This document shows, piece after piece, positions 51,665 to 60,865 of a stretch of 64,000 bases of DNA. The notes beneath the pieces were generated by a model. It was not told the origin of the DNA. It saw only the letters and a program-made list of their open reading frames with translations, and did no database searches. The DNA is from Streptomyces cyaneus. GTDB lineage: Bacteria > Actinomycetota > Actinomycetes > Streptomycetales > Streptomycetaceae. The stretch is from positions 646,573 to 710,572 of the forward strand of contig NZ_RQJW01000006.1 in NCBI RefSeq assembly GCF_004028635.1. Reading direction: 5' to 3'. A program made the position numbers and the translations under genes. The first letter of the stretch is position 1. Each line of letters opens with the position of its first letter.

Positions 51665-54600
51665 TCAGCCCCCGCAGGGCGGTTCGTACGGCAGGTCCGG
51701 CGACACGTACTTCTTCCAGTTGTCCTGGGTCATGGCGTGCCGCGTCGAGGCGCACAGAAGCGTCCGGGCACGGGCGGTGTCGGTCTGCCAGAGGCGTACG
51801 GTGCCGTCCATGCCACCTGTGATGAGGTGGTGGCCGCCGCGTGGACTGGGGACGAGCGCCGACACGGCTCCGCCGTGGCCGTTGACCGGATAGCCGTACG
51901 CGCTGGTGCGGGCCGGATCGGAGACGTCCCAGAGCCGGATCTGGCCGATGGCGTTGCCGCTGGCGAGCAGTGTGCCGTCGGGGAAGAAAGCGACACTGCT
52001 CGTGATGCCTCCGCTGAGCACGGGTTCCCCGACGGCCGCCGGTGAGCGGGGCCGGGAGACGTCCCACAGCCTGACCTTGCTGTCCCCGCCGCCGGTCGCT
52101 ATCAGCTGCGCGCGGGGGTCGGCCGCGAGGGAGAGGACGTTCTGGGGGCTGAGCACTTCACCGGTCAGGGAAGGCGCTTCGCCGTCGGCCATGCGCCAGA
52201 CACGCAGGTAGCCGGCGGTGTCGGCGGTGTAGAGGTAGCCCCCTCGGGGCGCGGCGGCCAGGCCCCTGAGCGGGAACTGCTGTCCCCGCACCTCGCCGTC
52301 GCCCAGGGGGTCGGGTCGGCTGGGGTCGGAGACGTCCCAGGCCCGCAGCCCGCCCGCTTGGTCCCCCCTGAGGATCATGGTGGCGGCGACCAGCGAGCGC
52401 CCGGCCGCGTCGAAGGCCAGGGCCCCGACCTGTTTCGTCTGGCCGGGCAGCGCCGTGCCGACCGGCAGAGGCCGAGCCGGAGCCGACAGGTCCCACAGCC
52501 GTACATCGCCGCCGAAGTCGCCGGTGGCCAGCAGGGGACTTCGGGACGGACCGGGCCGGAAGGCGAGGGCGTTGACGGTCGCACGCGACGGCGGGAGCTT
52601 CCCCAGCGGGGTCAGACGGGTGGGGTCGGAGACGTCCCAGAGGGTGACCTGGTTGCCGGACGCGGCCGCGAGCAGCCGCCCGTCGGAGGTCACCGCCATC
52701 GCCTCGACGCTCTGGCCCCCGCTCATGACGCTCAGCGTGGCGGGCAGCCGCCACAGCAGTACCCGCCCGTCGGCCGCGCTGCTGGCGAGGGTGCGGCCGG
52801 TGGCGTCGAAGGCGAGGTTGTTGACCGCGGTGGTGTGTCCGCGCAGGGGAGGGCCGAGCACCCTGGTGAAACCGGGCGCTCCCGCGTTCCACAGGTGGAC
52901 GGCCCCGGAGTTGTCCCCGGTGGCCAGGATCCGCCCGTCCGGGCTGAAAGCGACCGACATGACCGGGCTGTTGAGGAAGAGTGTGTTCGCCACCTTCGGG
53001 CGGCCCGGATCGGACACGTCCCAGACGACGACCCGGTTGTCGCTCCCGGCGCTGGCCAGCGTCCGCCCGTCGGGACTGTAAGCCACCCGGTTGACGATGT
53101 AGTCGCCGTGACCGCCGAGCGCACCCCCGAGTGCCCTGGGGCGGTCCGGATCCGAGACGTCCCACAGCCGCAGCAGCCTCGACCGGGAGGTGCCCGGCCC
53201 GGTGCCGCCGCTGACGGCCAGCGTGTCGCCGTCCGGGCTGAACGCCGTGGACGCGATGATCTGCGCCACGACGGAGTGGACGGTGCTCAGCCGACGGGGC
53301 TGCCTCGGTTCGGCCACGTCCCACAACTCGACGGTGCCGGTCGGTGTGGCACCGCCCTGGTAGTACGTCGACAGAGCCAGCGTCCGCCCGTCAGGGCTGA
53401 AGCTCAGACTCCACACCGGGCCTTTCGACACCGGCACCAGGGGCGAGAGGGCCACCGGGTGCCGGGCGTCGGAGACGTCGTACATCCGCAGGCTGCCGCC
53501 GTCGCCGACGGCCAGCAGATCGCCCCGCTCGTTGTACGCGGTCGGCCCCGTCGGTCCGGGCCCGGTCTTGATCGAGCCGGTCAGCGGGGCGGGGCGGCTG
53601 GGCTCCGAGGCATCCCAGATGCGCAGCCCGCCCTTGCTCGTGCCCGTGGCGAGTCGGCCTTTCGGACCGAAGGTGACCGAGTACACCGTGTCGAACCGCT
53701 GCGGCAGCGGAGTGGCGTGAATCGTCCCCGCTCCCTGCATCAGCCGCGTGCGCAGCGCGGCCGTCGGCCGCATCCGGTACGCGATGAGGTCGAGCTGCGC
53801 GGCGAGGGCGCTGTCGGTGTCGCGCCGGCGGTCCGCCTCGGCGGTCACCCGGTCGAAGATCGCGGCGTCGCGCTGCGCGAGCGCCTCGCTCCGGCGGTCG
53901 AAGGCGAACGCCGCCAGTCCCGAGGCGAGCAGCAACAGGACGACGATCGTCGCGATCGCGCCGCGCCGGATCAGCCGGGCGCGCCGGTGCTGCCGCTGTG
54001 AGGCGGTGAGGAACGCGGTGGCCAGCGGCGGGGCGTCGTGCCGGTGGTCCGCGGCCCAGGTCCGGGCCCGTTCCAGCCGGGTGCCCCGGTACAGGAGCGT
54101 GGAGTCGCCGCGGCCGGCGTTGTCCCAGGCGGAGGCGGCTTCCTCCACCTCCTGGCGGATCACACCGTGCTGACCGGCCGCCTTGATCCAGTCGCGCAGC
54201 TCCTTCCAGGCCCACAGCAGTGCCTCGTGGGTGACCTCCACGGTGGCCTCGTTGTGCGCGACACCCCGGGTGAGCAGCCGCGCCTCGGTGAACCGGTCGG
54301 CCAGCTCGTCCACCGCCGCCGGGTCGGTGGCCGTACGTCGCAGGTCACGCAGGGGGCGGCGGCGACGGGACACCTCGCCGTTCTCACCGATCCTGACCAG
54401 GCCGAGGAAGAACGGCCGCGCCGCCGCCCCCGCGGCCGGAGTCAGCTGCCGGAACACGTTCCGCGCGGTGGTCTCGATGGCGCCGTCGATGCCTCCGGTG
54501 TCGCGGTAACTGTCCACGGTGAGGGTGTCGCCCCTGCGGCCCAGCCAGGTGCGCTCCAACGCGTGGGCGAGCAGAGGCAGTTGACCGGATCCGTAGGCGG

Positions 54601-55555
54601 TGTCCTCGTCCCGCCAGGCCGTGCCGCGCAGGTCGCGCAGGATCAGATCGACAAGCCCCTGCCCGAACTTGAGACCGCACCGGTCGGCCGGGAGAGTCAC
54701 GGCCTTGCGCACGTCCTCCTCGTCCATCGGGCCGACGATGACCTGATGGGTGTCCAGGACGTCCCGCAGATGCGGGAAGGCGAGACAGGAGCCGTAGTGG
54801 TCCGCGCGCAGGCCGTAGACGGCGAGGGCGACGGGTTCCGCGGCCTCGGTGCCTTCGGTCAGTGCGGCGAGCGCCGCCACGAACCGGTGGCGCGCTGGCT
54901 CGTCCTCGCAGGCCGTGAACAGCTCCTCGAACTGGTCGACGACGAGCACCAGCCGTTCGCCCGGCGCCAGGCGCAGCCGCTCCCGCAACAGCTGGGGAAG
55001 CGCGTGCGGCTCGTCCCCCACAGCCTGCCCGACCACCGCCTCCTCGACCACCGCCTCGTCGACCCCGGCGACCTGCGCGAGGCCGGCGGACAGCGCCCTG
55101 AGCGGGTCGGACGTCGGCGTGAACAGCAGCTGCCGCCACTTCGCCGAGCCCTCGACCTGCCCCTTGGCCAGCTCCCACAACAGCCCGGCCCGCAGCACCG
55201 AGGACTTGCCCGCACCGGACGGCGCGACGACGGCCAGCGGCTTGTGCTCGGTCAGACACCCCCGGAGCCGGGCCAGCACCTGGCTGACCACGTCCTCGCG
55301 CCCGAAGAACCACTCCGCCTCGTCCAGCCGGAACGCCCGCATCCCGGGATAGGGGCACACATGGGTCGTCGCCGGGCTGCTCGTCCGGTCGTACTCGTCA
55401 CCGGCGTGGTGGTAGTGATCGTGCCGGTGACTGTTCACATCGCCCTGCACGACGATCATGCTCTGGGCGGACTGGTAGACGGTGCCGTGCTCGGTCGCCT
55501 CGGCGCGCAGCACGACCTCCACCGACCGCTGCCGGGCGCCGTCCGGGGAGGTCAT
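51665..55555 (-). CDS. STAND NTPase with N-terminal amyloid-like motif, TM helix and WD40 repeats
   Basis: Receptor-like protein of 1296 aa. Residues 18-35 (AEATEHGTVYQSAQSMIV) match the C-terminal motif of the overlapping upstream protein. The nSTAND1 entry CPYPGMRAFRLDEAEWFFGR leads to the P-loop APSGAGKSS (111-119) and Walker B LVLVVDQFEELFT. A winged-helix/helical region follows, then one transmembrane helix (AIATIVVLLLLASGLAAFAF, about residue 530) and ~14 WD40-type repeats (KVRLWDVSRP, FSPDGRTLA) from ~610 to 1290. It probably senses a ligand through the WD40 part, oligomerises and templates the effector. Coupled to the upstream gene (ATGA). Confidence 0.88.
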   Translation of the reverse strand: MTSPDGARQRSVEVVLRAEATEHGTVYQSAQSMIVVQGDVNSHRHDHYHHAGDEYDRTSSPATTHVCPYPGMRAFRLDEAEWFFGREDVVSQVLARLRGCLTEHKPLAVVAPSGAGKSSVLRAGLLWELAKGQVEGSAKWRQLLFTPTSDPLRALSAGLAQVAGVDEAVVEEAVVGQAVGDEPHALPQLLRERLRLAPGERLVLVVDQFEELFTACEDEPARHRFVAALAALTEGTEAAEPVALAVYGLRADHYGSCLAFPHLRDVLDTHQVIVGPMDEEDVRKAVTLPADRCGLKFGQGLVDLILRDLRGTAWRDEDTAYGSGQLPLLAHALERTWLGRRGDTLTVDSYRDTGGIDGAIETTARNVFRQLTPAAGAAARPFFLGLVRIGENGEVSRRRRPLRDLRRTATDPAAVDELADRFTEARLLTRGVAHNEATVEVTHEALLWAWKELRDWIKAAGQHGVIRQEVEEAASAWDNAGRGDSTLLYRGTRLERARTWAADHRHDAPPLATAFLTASQRQHRRARLIRRGAIATIVVLLLLASGLAAFAFDRRSEALAQRDAAIFDRVTAEADRRRDTDSALAAQLDLIAYRMRPTAALRTRLMQGAGTIHATPLPQRFDTVYSVTFGPKGRLATGTSKGGLRIWDASEPSRPAPLTGSIKTGPGPTGPTAYNERGDLLAVGDGGSLRMYDVSDARHPVALSPLVPVSKGPVWSLSFSPDGRTLALSTYYQGGATPTGTVELWDVAEPRQPRRLSTVHSVVAQIIASTAFSPDGDTLAVSGGTGPGTSRSRLLRLWDVSDPDRPRALGGALGGHGDYIVNRVAYSPDGRTLASAGSDNRVVVWDVSDPGRPKVANTLFLNSPVMSVAFSPDGRILATGDNSGAVHLWNAGAPGFTRVLGPPLRGHTTAVNNLAFDATGRTLASSAADGRVLLWRLPATLSVMSGGQSVEAMAVTSDGRLLAAASGNQVTLWDVSDPTRLTPLGKLPPSRATVNALAFRPGPSRSPLLATGDFGGDVRLWDLSAPARPLPVGTALPGQTKQVGALAFDAAGRSLVAATMILRGDQAGGLRAWDVSDPSRPDPLGDGEVRGQQFPLRGLAAAPRGGYLYTADTAGYLRVWRMADGEAPSLTGEVLSPQNVLSLAADPRAQLIATGGGDSKVRLWDVSRPRSPAAVGEPVLSGGITSSVAFFPDGTLLASGNAIGQIRLWDVSDPARTSAYGYPVNGHGGAVSALVPSPRGGHHLITGGMDGTVRLWQTDTARARTLLCASTRHAMTQDNWKKYVSPDLPYEPPCGG

Positions 55556-55968
55556 GTCGGCTTGACGTGCATGTCACGGCCGGCCTGATAGACCGTTCCG
55601 CCATCCTTCGCCTCGGCGTGCATATCGATGCGCTGAGCCGGGGCATCGTCCGGTTCGCCCCGTTCGGCGGCGAGTTCATCGACCAGGGCGTCGAGCGCCC
55701 GGCGGGCCGCCGGTTCGGCGTCGAGCAGGGCACGGAAACGCTCTTGCCATGCCTCGACGAGCCGGGACTCCTCCTCGTCGCTCGGCGAGTCGCGCAGTAC
55801 GTCGAGGGCGGCGTCCGTCGCGGACTCGGCAGCGGACGCCTCGTCCGGGCGGTGCCGCCGCCACACGCCCACGACCAGCTCTTTCACCCGCGCCCAAGCG
55901 TCGGTCGAGAGCGAACTCACCACCGTGTTGGCGGCCGTCGCCGCCAGGACGGCCAACTGCTCCTCCAT
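55552..55968 (-). CDS. Putative Bell-type effector with C-terminal amyloid signalling motif
   Basis: Small helical protein of 138 aa. The N-terminus LAVLAATAANTVVSSLSTDA plus WARVKELVVGVWRR is like the Bell domain of Streptomyces cell-death proteins; charged helices follow (SDEEESRLVEAWQERFRALL). The last ~20 residues, AEAKDGGTVYQAGRDMHV (118-135), match the N-terminal motif of the adjacent STAND protein at 10 of 18 positions without gaps. GGGGG lies 6 bases before the ATG at 55968. It is the likely cell-death effector of the pair; inferred from architecture. Confidence 0.75.
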   Translation of the reverse strand: MEEQLAVLAATAANTVVSSLSTDAWARVKELVVGVWRRHRPDEASAAESATDAALDVLRDSPSDEEESRLVEAWQERFRALLDAEPAARRALDALVDELAAERGEPDDAPAQRIDMHAEAKDGGTVYQAGRDMHVKPT

Positions 55969-56165
55969 GAGCATCCCCCGTGTCCCCTGCGTGGCTGCTG
56001 TCCACTGCTGAGTCAACTGCCATGCGTAGTCTGCCAGTTACTCAGCGCCCAGTGTGGGGAAGTCGAGGCAGGTTTTGCGAGGGAGCGGCGGTGAGGAAAC
56101 GGTGAACGGGGCCCGGGATGTGCCAGCGGAGTCAACAGTCACTGGTCAAACCGACCGACGCATTT

Positions 56166-56191
56166 CAGCCCGTCCGGCGTTTGAGGACGAG
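56166..56191 (+). repeat. Dispersed GC-rich repeat, copy 2 (short)
   Basis: CAGCCCGTCCGGCGTTTGAG followed by GACGAG; identical to the head of copies 3 and 5 and then diverging. Confidence 0.85.
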
Positions 56192-56277
56192 CTCCGCCAT
56201 CCCGATCCCCCGCCCACCCGCTGGGGGCTCTGCCTCACTGCGGCGGCGGTCACTTCCCGGTGCCGGTCCAGGCATTC

Positions 56278-56405
56278 CAGCCCGTCCGGCGTTTGAGGAC
56301 GAGGCCCGTTCAGGGCCGACGGGGGTCCAGGGGGCAGAGCCCCCTGGCGGGGTAGAAGGGGCGGAGCCCCTTCAAGGACGGGAAGGGTAGGGGCGGCGGG
56401 GGCGA
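56278..56405 (+). repeat. Dispersed GC-rich repeat, copy 3 (long)
   Basis: Head CAGCCCGTCCGGCGTTTGAG, then CCGACGGGGGTCCAGGGGGC and two hairpins: CCAGGGGGCAGAGCCCCCTGG and AAGGGGCGGAGCCCCTT. The tail AGGGTAGGGGCGGCGGGGGC matches the inverted copy at 63854-63940. Confidence 0.85.
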
Positions 56406-56431
56406 ACTCCATCCCCGCCGCACCACAGTCG

Positions 56432-58123
56432 CTACGCGAGCCCAGGCCCCCGAACCGGAATCGACGTGAACGTCGGCGCAGGCGCCGGGTCCTGGAAGAA
56501 GTCGTTGCCCTTGTCGTCGACCACGATGAACGCCGGGAAGTCCTCGACCTCGATCTTCCAGACGGCCTCCATGCCGAGCTCCTCGTACTCGACGACCTCG
56601 ACCTTCTTGATGCAGTCCTGGGCGAGACGGGCAGCGGGCCCCCCGATGGACCCCAGGTAGAACCCGCCGTGGGCGCCACACGCGTCCGTGACCTGCTTGC
56701 TGCGGTTGCCCTTCGCGAGCATCACCTTCGAGCCACCCGCAGCCTGGAACTGCTCGACGTAACTGTCCATGCGCCCGGCCGTGGTCGGGCCGAACGAACC
56801 CGACGCGTAGCCCTCGGGCGTCTTCGCCGGCCCGGCGTAGTACACCGGGTGGTCCTTCAGGTACTGCGGCATCTCCTCGCCCGCGTCCAGCCGCTCCTTG
56901 ATCTTGGCGTGCGCGATGTCGCGGGCCACGACCAGCGGACCGGTGAGCGAAAGCCGGGTCTTGACCGGGTACTTGGTCAGCTCGGCGAGGATGTCGTCCA
57001 TCGGCTGGTTGAGGTCGATCTTGACGACGTCACCGTCCCCCGCGGCGGAGCCGCTATTGGATTCAGCCAGGTGCTCGTCGGTCGTCTCCGGCAGGAACCG
57101 CGCCGGGTCGGTCTCCAGCTGCTCCAGGAACACGCCCTCCGCGGTGATCTTCGCGACGGCCTGACGGTCGGCGGAGCAGGAGACGGCGATGGCGACGGGG
57201 CAGGAGGCGCCGTGCCGCGGCAGCCGCACCACCCGCACGTCATGGCAGAAGTACTTGCCCCCGAACTGCGCGCCGATCCCGATCTTCTGCGTCAGCTCGA
57301 AGACCTTCTCCTCCAGCTCCTTGTCCCGGAAGCCGTGCCCGAGCGGTGAGCCCTCGGCCGGGATCTCGTCCAGGTAGTGCGCGGAGGCGTACTTCGCGGT
57401 CTTCAGCGCGTACTCGGCGGACGTACCGCCGACGACGATCGCCAGGTGGTACGGCGGACAGGCGGCCGTACCCAGCGAACGGATCTTCTCCTCCAGGAAC
57501 TTCATCATGGAGGCCTCGTTCAGAACGGCCTTCGTCTCCTGGTACAGGAAGGACTTGTTGGCGGAGCCGCCGCCCTTCGCCATGAACAGGAACTTGTAGG
57601 CGCCGCCGTCGGTGGCGTACAGCTCGATCTGCGCCGGCAGGTTCGACCCGGTGTTCTTCTCGTCCCACATGGTCAGCGGAGCCATCTGGGAGTAGCGCAG
57701 GTTGAGGTTCAGATAGGCGTCGTAGATGCCACGGCTGAGGGCCGCCTCGTCGCCACCCTCGGTCAGCACGTTCTGCCCGCGCTTGCCCATCACGATCGCC
57801 GTACCGGTGTCCTGGCACATCGGCAGCACACCGGCCGCCGCGATGTTCGCGTTCTTCAGCAGGTCCAGCGCCACGAACTTGTCGTTGCTCGACGCCTCGG
57901 GGTCGTCGATGATCCGCCGCAGCTGGGCCAGGTGCGCGGGCCGCAGATAGTGCTGGATGTCGTGGATGGCCTCCTCGGCCAACTTGCGCAGCGCCTCCGG
58001 CTCGACCTTGAGGAACGTCCGCCCGTCGGCCTCGAAGGTGGAGACACCCTCGGAGGTCACCAGCCGGTACGGGGTGGTGTCCTCTCCCATGGGGAGCAGA
58101 TCGGTGTACGCGAACTCAGGCAT
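56432..58123 (-). CDS. Class I (iron-sulfur) fumarate hydratase
   Basis: Two-domain class I fumarase of 563 aa that needs a [4Fe-4S] cluster. Cluster cysteines are expected in AGVLPMCQDTGTAIVMGKRG, in AACPPYHLAIVVGGTSAEYA and in the HGASCPVAIAVSCSAD region. The C-terminal swivel domain has PVYYAGPAKTPEGYASGSFG PTTAGRMDSY. With FumC at 50186-51595 the strain has oxygen-sensitive and oxygen-stable versions of the same reaction. Confidence 0.96.
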   Translation of the reverse strand: MPEFAYTDLLPMGEDTTPYRLVTSEGVSTFEADGRTFLKVEPEALRKLAEEAIHDIQHYLRPAHLAQLRRIIDDPEASSNDKFVALDLLKNANIAAAGVLPMCQDTGTAIVMGKRGQNVLTEGGDEAALSRGIYDAYLNLNLRYSQMAPLTMWDEKNTGSNLPAQIELYATDGGAYKFLFMAKGGGSANKSFLYQETKAVLNEASMMKFLEEKIRSLGTAACPPYHLAIVVGGTSAEYALKTAKYASAHYLDEIPAEGSPLGHGFRDKELEEKVFELTQKIGIGAQFGGKYFCHDVRVVRLPRHGASCPVAIAVSCSADRQAVAKITAEGVFLEQLETDPARFLPETTDEHLAESNSGSAAGDGDVVKIDLNQPMDDILAELTKYPVKTRLSLTGPLVVARDIAHAKIKERLDAGEEMPQYLKDHPVYYAGPAKTPEGYASGSFGPTTAGRMDSYVEQFQAAGGSKVMLAKGNRSKQVTDACGAHGGFYLGSIGGPAARLAQDCIKKVEVVEYEELGMEAVWKIEVEDFPAFIVVDDKGNDFFQDPAPAPTFTSIPVRGPGLA

Positions 58124-58275
58124 CTCAGCCCATTCCTCACTCGACAGACGGCAACCGCCTCCATTGGCGGCCTCATCAGCCTAGAACCTGTCCAAGCCCG
58201 GAAGCTTGTGAGGTAAGGCTCAGTTCGGAATCCTGCGCGTCATCCACAGGGGTATCGCGATCTATCGTGTTTGGG

Positions 58276-58287
58276 TACGCTGCTGTC
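58276..58287 (+). promoter_or_regulatory. -10-like element for a leaderless GTG start
   Basis: TACGCT at 58276-58281 lies exactly 6 bases before the GTG at 58288, the spacing of leaderless Streptomyces transcripts. No ribosome site is visible upstream of the GTG. Confidence 0.5.
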
Positions 58288-58971
58288 GTGGACCTTCAGA
58301 AGCAGACCGTGCCCGCTGCCGCCACCGAGCTCCGTGCCTCCGACGCCGATCGCGACCGGATCGCCGACATCCTGCGCGACGCCCTGGCCGAGGGCCGCCT
58401 CACCGCCGACGAGCACGCCGAGCGCGTCGAGGGCGCGCTGGCGGCCAAGACGGTCGGTGAACTGGATGTCTTCATACGGGACCTGCCCGCAGCCCACGAG
58501 CGCCGCGCACCCCATGCCCCCGCCCCCAGCCGCCCCGCCCCCGGCGCGATCCCGGCCGACCCCGACGAGAACGTGGTCGCGGTCTTCAGCAGCGCCGTCC
58601 GCAGGGGACGCTGGCGCGCGGGCCGCCGAATCCATGCGTACGCGATCTTCGGCAGCGTGGAGCTGGACCTCAGCGAGGCGCTCTTCGCGTACCAGCACAT
58701 CGTGATCCGGGCGTTCTCGGTCTGCGGCAGCGTCGAGGTCCGCGTCCCGGAGAACGTCTCGCTGCGCGGCACCGGCGGCGGTGTCCTCGGCAACTTCGAG
58801 GTGGACCACCTCGACGCGGAGGACCCCGAGGCGCCGGTCGTCCATGTCGACGGCTGGGCCGTGCTCGGCAACGTCGAGGGCCGGCCGAAGCGGGGGAAGT
58901 TCGTCGCGGACATCCTCGATCGCGTTCAGCGCAAGGTCGACAAGAGTTTGCGCAAGCATCTGGATCATTGA
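58288..58971 (+). CDS. DUF1707 SHOCT-like domain protein
   Basis: Protein of 227 aa. The N-terminal DUF1707 domain is ELRASDADRDRIADILRDAL ... GRLTADEHAERVEGALAAKT ... ELDVFIRDLP. A Pro/Ala linker follows, then a beta-helix-like C-terminal part (AIFGSVELDLSEALFAYQHI; SVCGSVEVRVPENVSLRGTG) resembling the LiaF/DUF2154 cell-wall-stress family. It may bind membrane or nucleic acid; function unproven. The start at GTG 58288 is chosen for its -10 spacing; GTG 58267 is the alternative. Confidence 0.85.
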   Translation: MDLQKQTVPAAATELRASDADRDRIADILRDALAEGRLTADEHAERVEGALAAKTVGELDVFIRDLPAAHERRAPHAPAPSRPAPGAIPADPDENVVAVFSSAVRRGRWRAGRRIHAYAIFGSVELDLSEALFAYQHIVIRAFSVCGSVEVRVPENVSLRGTGGGVLGNFEVDHLDAEDPEAPVVHVDGWAVLGNVEGRPKRGKFVADILDRVQRKVDKSLRKHLDH

Positions 58972-59146
58972 CGGTTGTGAATCGGACCTCCTCCGACCCG
59001 GCTCCCCAGCCCTCCCGATAGCCGTACGGCGGCCCGCTGGACCCCCCGAAATCCAGCGGTTCGGAACTGACTGCATAGGCGCGCGTACAGCGGGTAGACC
59101 TTGCTGCATCGTCTCTCGCTCGCGAAGCCGTCGTCAGGAGTAGACC

Positions 59147-59524
59147 GTGCTGCAACCGCCGCATTCGTCCCTGCAGGTAGCTGCCGTTCCGGCCCAGCGG
59201 GTGCCAGTGCGAGACAGGGACCAAGACGCCCCGTGGCATACAGAGGCCGTGTGCCGCCGCGACGAGGCCGGCCTGTTCTTCGCCCCCTCAAAGGAGCCCA
59301 CCGCGGCCCGCCTCTCCCGTGAGGAGGCGGCCAAGCGAGTCTGTGCCCGCTGTCCGGTCATGGTCGAGTGCCGCGAACACGCCCTCCTCCAGCCCGAACC
59401 GTACGGCGTCTGGGGCGGCCTCACGGCAGCAGAGCGCCGAGTGGTCCTGGCCAGGCGCCGCCGCCGCGAAATGGAACTGAAGAAGGCGGCGAGGGCGACG
59501 AACCGCATAGCGCAGGCAGGCTGA
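59147..59524 (+). CDS. WhiB family iron-sulfur transcription factor
   Basis: WhiB-like protein of 125 aa. Cluster cysteines Cys36, Cys66, Cys69 and Cys75 (VCARCPVMVEC) coordinate a redox-sensitive [4Fe-4S] cluster; GVWGGLTAAERR is the turn motif and the Arg/Lys-rich tail (ARRRRREMELKKAA) contacts DNA. AGGAG lies 6 bases before the GTG. By gene order it may match the Streptomyces wblI gene, but this is from memory. Confidence 0.95.
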   Translation: MLQPPHSSLQVAAVPAQRVPVRDRDQDAPWHTEAVCRRDEAGLFFAPSKEPTAARLSREEAAKRVCARCPVMVECREHALLQPEPYGVWGGLTAAERRVVLARRRRREMELKKAARATNRIAQAG

Positions 59525-59529
59525 GCAAC

Positions 59530-59567
59530 AAAAAGGGCGCCCCCTCCGCACCGGGGGCGCCCTTTTT
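59530..59567 (+). terminator. Terminator after the WhiB gene
   Basis: Stem AAAAGGGCGCCCCC / GGGGGCGCCCTTTT with a short loop and T run; also symmetrical, so it may serve the convergent glpX transcript. Confidence 0.85.
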
Positions 59568-59700
59568 GACCAAGGGGAGCGGGCCAACCCAAGGGGCGCG
59601 GGGCTGCATCGATGTGCGGCTCCGCCGCGTGGGCGCGATCAACCACACACAACCGGTAGCCGCCGACGATCCGCAGTCCCGAGCTCTCAGGCGCTACGCA

Positions 59701-60738
59701 CTACTTCGCGCGGTCGAAATCAATCGCGCTGTAGGCCCGCAGCTTGCTCAGTCGGTGCTCGGAATCAATCCGCCGCACCGTCCCCGACTTCGACCGCATC
59801 ACGATCGAGTCGGTGGTCGCGGTCTCCGACCGATACCGCACACCCCGCAGCAACTCACCGTCGGTGATCCCGGTCGCGACGAAGAACACGTTGTCCCCGG
59901 CGACCAGGTCGTCGGTGAGCAGCACCCGGTCGAGGTCGTGCCCGGCGTCGATCGCCCGCTGTCGCTCCTCGTCGTCCTTCGGCCACAGCTTGCCCTGGAT
60001 GGTGCCGCCGAGGCACTTCACGGCACAGGCCGAGATGATCCCCTCCGGCGTACCGCCGATGCCGAGCAGCATGTCGACGCCGGTGCCCTCACGCAGTGCG
60101 TAGATGGACCCCGCGACATCGCCGTCGGAGATCAGCTTGATGCGCGCACCCGCATCCCGGATCTCCTTGATGATGCCCTCGTGGCGAGGCCGGTCGAGGA
60201 TGACGACGGTGACGTCCTCCGGCGTGGACCGCTTCGCCTTCGCGACCCGGCGGATGTTCACGGACACGGGCGCGTTGATGTCGACGAAGTCCGCGGCCTC
60301 GGGGCCGGTGACCAGCTTGTCCATGTAGAACACGGCGGACGGGTCGAACATGGACCCCCGGTCGGCCGCGGCCAGCACGGCGATCGCGTTGGGCATGCCC
60401 TTCGCGGTCAGGGTGGTTCCGTCGATCGGGTCGACGGCGATGTCGACCTCGGCCCCGGTTCCGTCGCCGACCCGCTCTCCGTTGAAGAGCATCGGCGCTT
60501 CGTCCTTCTCGCCCTCACCGATGACGACGACGCCGTTCATCGACACGGTGTGGACGAGGGTCCGCATGGCGCGCACCGCGGCACCGTCGGCGCCGTTCTT
60601 GTCGCCGCGCCCGACCCAGCGGCCCGCGGCCATCGCCGCTGCCTCGGTCACGCGGACCAGTTCCAGGGCGAGGTTGCGGTCGGGGGCTTCGCTGGGTACT
60701 TCGAGCTCGGACGGCAAATGATGATGATTCTCGGTCAT
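59701..60738 (-). CDS. glpX: Class II fructose-1,6-bisphosphatase GlpX
   Basis: Gluconeogenic fructose-1,6-bisphosphatase of 345 aa. Metal and phosphate-binding motifs: GEGEKDEAPMLFNGERVGDG, VDIAVDPIDGTTLTAKGMPN, ISDGDVAGSIYAL and GIGGTPEGIISACAVKCLGG, all in the family order. Essential for growth on non-sugar carbon in actinobacteria that lack class I FBPase. Confidence 0.97.
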   Translation of the reverse strand: MTENHHHLPSELEVPSEAPDRNLALELVRVTEAAAMAAGRWVGRGDKNGADGAAVRAMRTLVHTVSMNGVVVIGEGEKDEAPMLFNGERVGDGTGAEVDIAVDPIDGTTLTAKGMPNAIAVLAAADRGSMFDPSAVFYMDKLVTGPEAADFVDINAPVSVNIRRVAKAKRSTPEDVTVVILDRPRHEGIIKEIRDAGARIKLISDGDVAGSIYALREGTGVDMLLGIGGTPEGIISACAVKCLGGTIQGKLWPKDDEERQRAIDAGHDLDRVLLTDDLVAGDNVFFVATGITDGELLRGVRYRSETATTDSIVMRSKSGTVRRIDSEHRLSKLRAYSAIDFDRAK

Positions 60739-60865
60739 CGGAGCGCACCTTTCTGATACGACGACGGCCGGATGAGGGTGACCTCCCTGACTCTATCCTC
60801 GGGCGGACAGAATGAGCAGGGGGCCCCACGGATGAGCAGGCGGGGCACCTGCGACGATAGGGGGC

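Larger units (their letters stand above)
55969..56431. other. Intergenic region with two dispersed repeats
   Basis: This 463-base gap contains the promoter region of the effector-STAND operon (55969-56160) and then two direct copies of the dispersed CAGCCCGTCCGGCGTTTGAG repeat (56166 and 56278). The second copy is long and hairpin-rich. The repeats lie just after the class I fumarase gene and may act as its terminator. Confidence 0.7.

Noticed and set aside
52358..54001. Long plus-strand frame opposite the STAND gene
   Set aside because: It mirrors the repetitive WD40 coding sequence and has no motif of its own.
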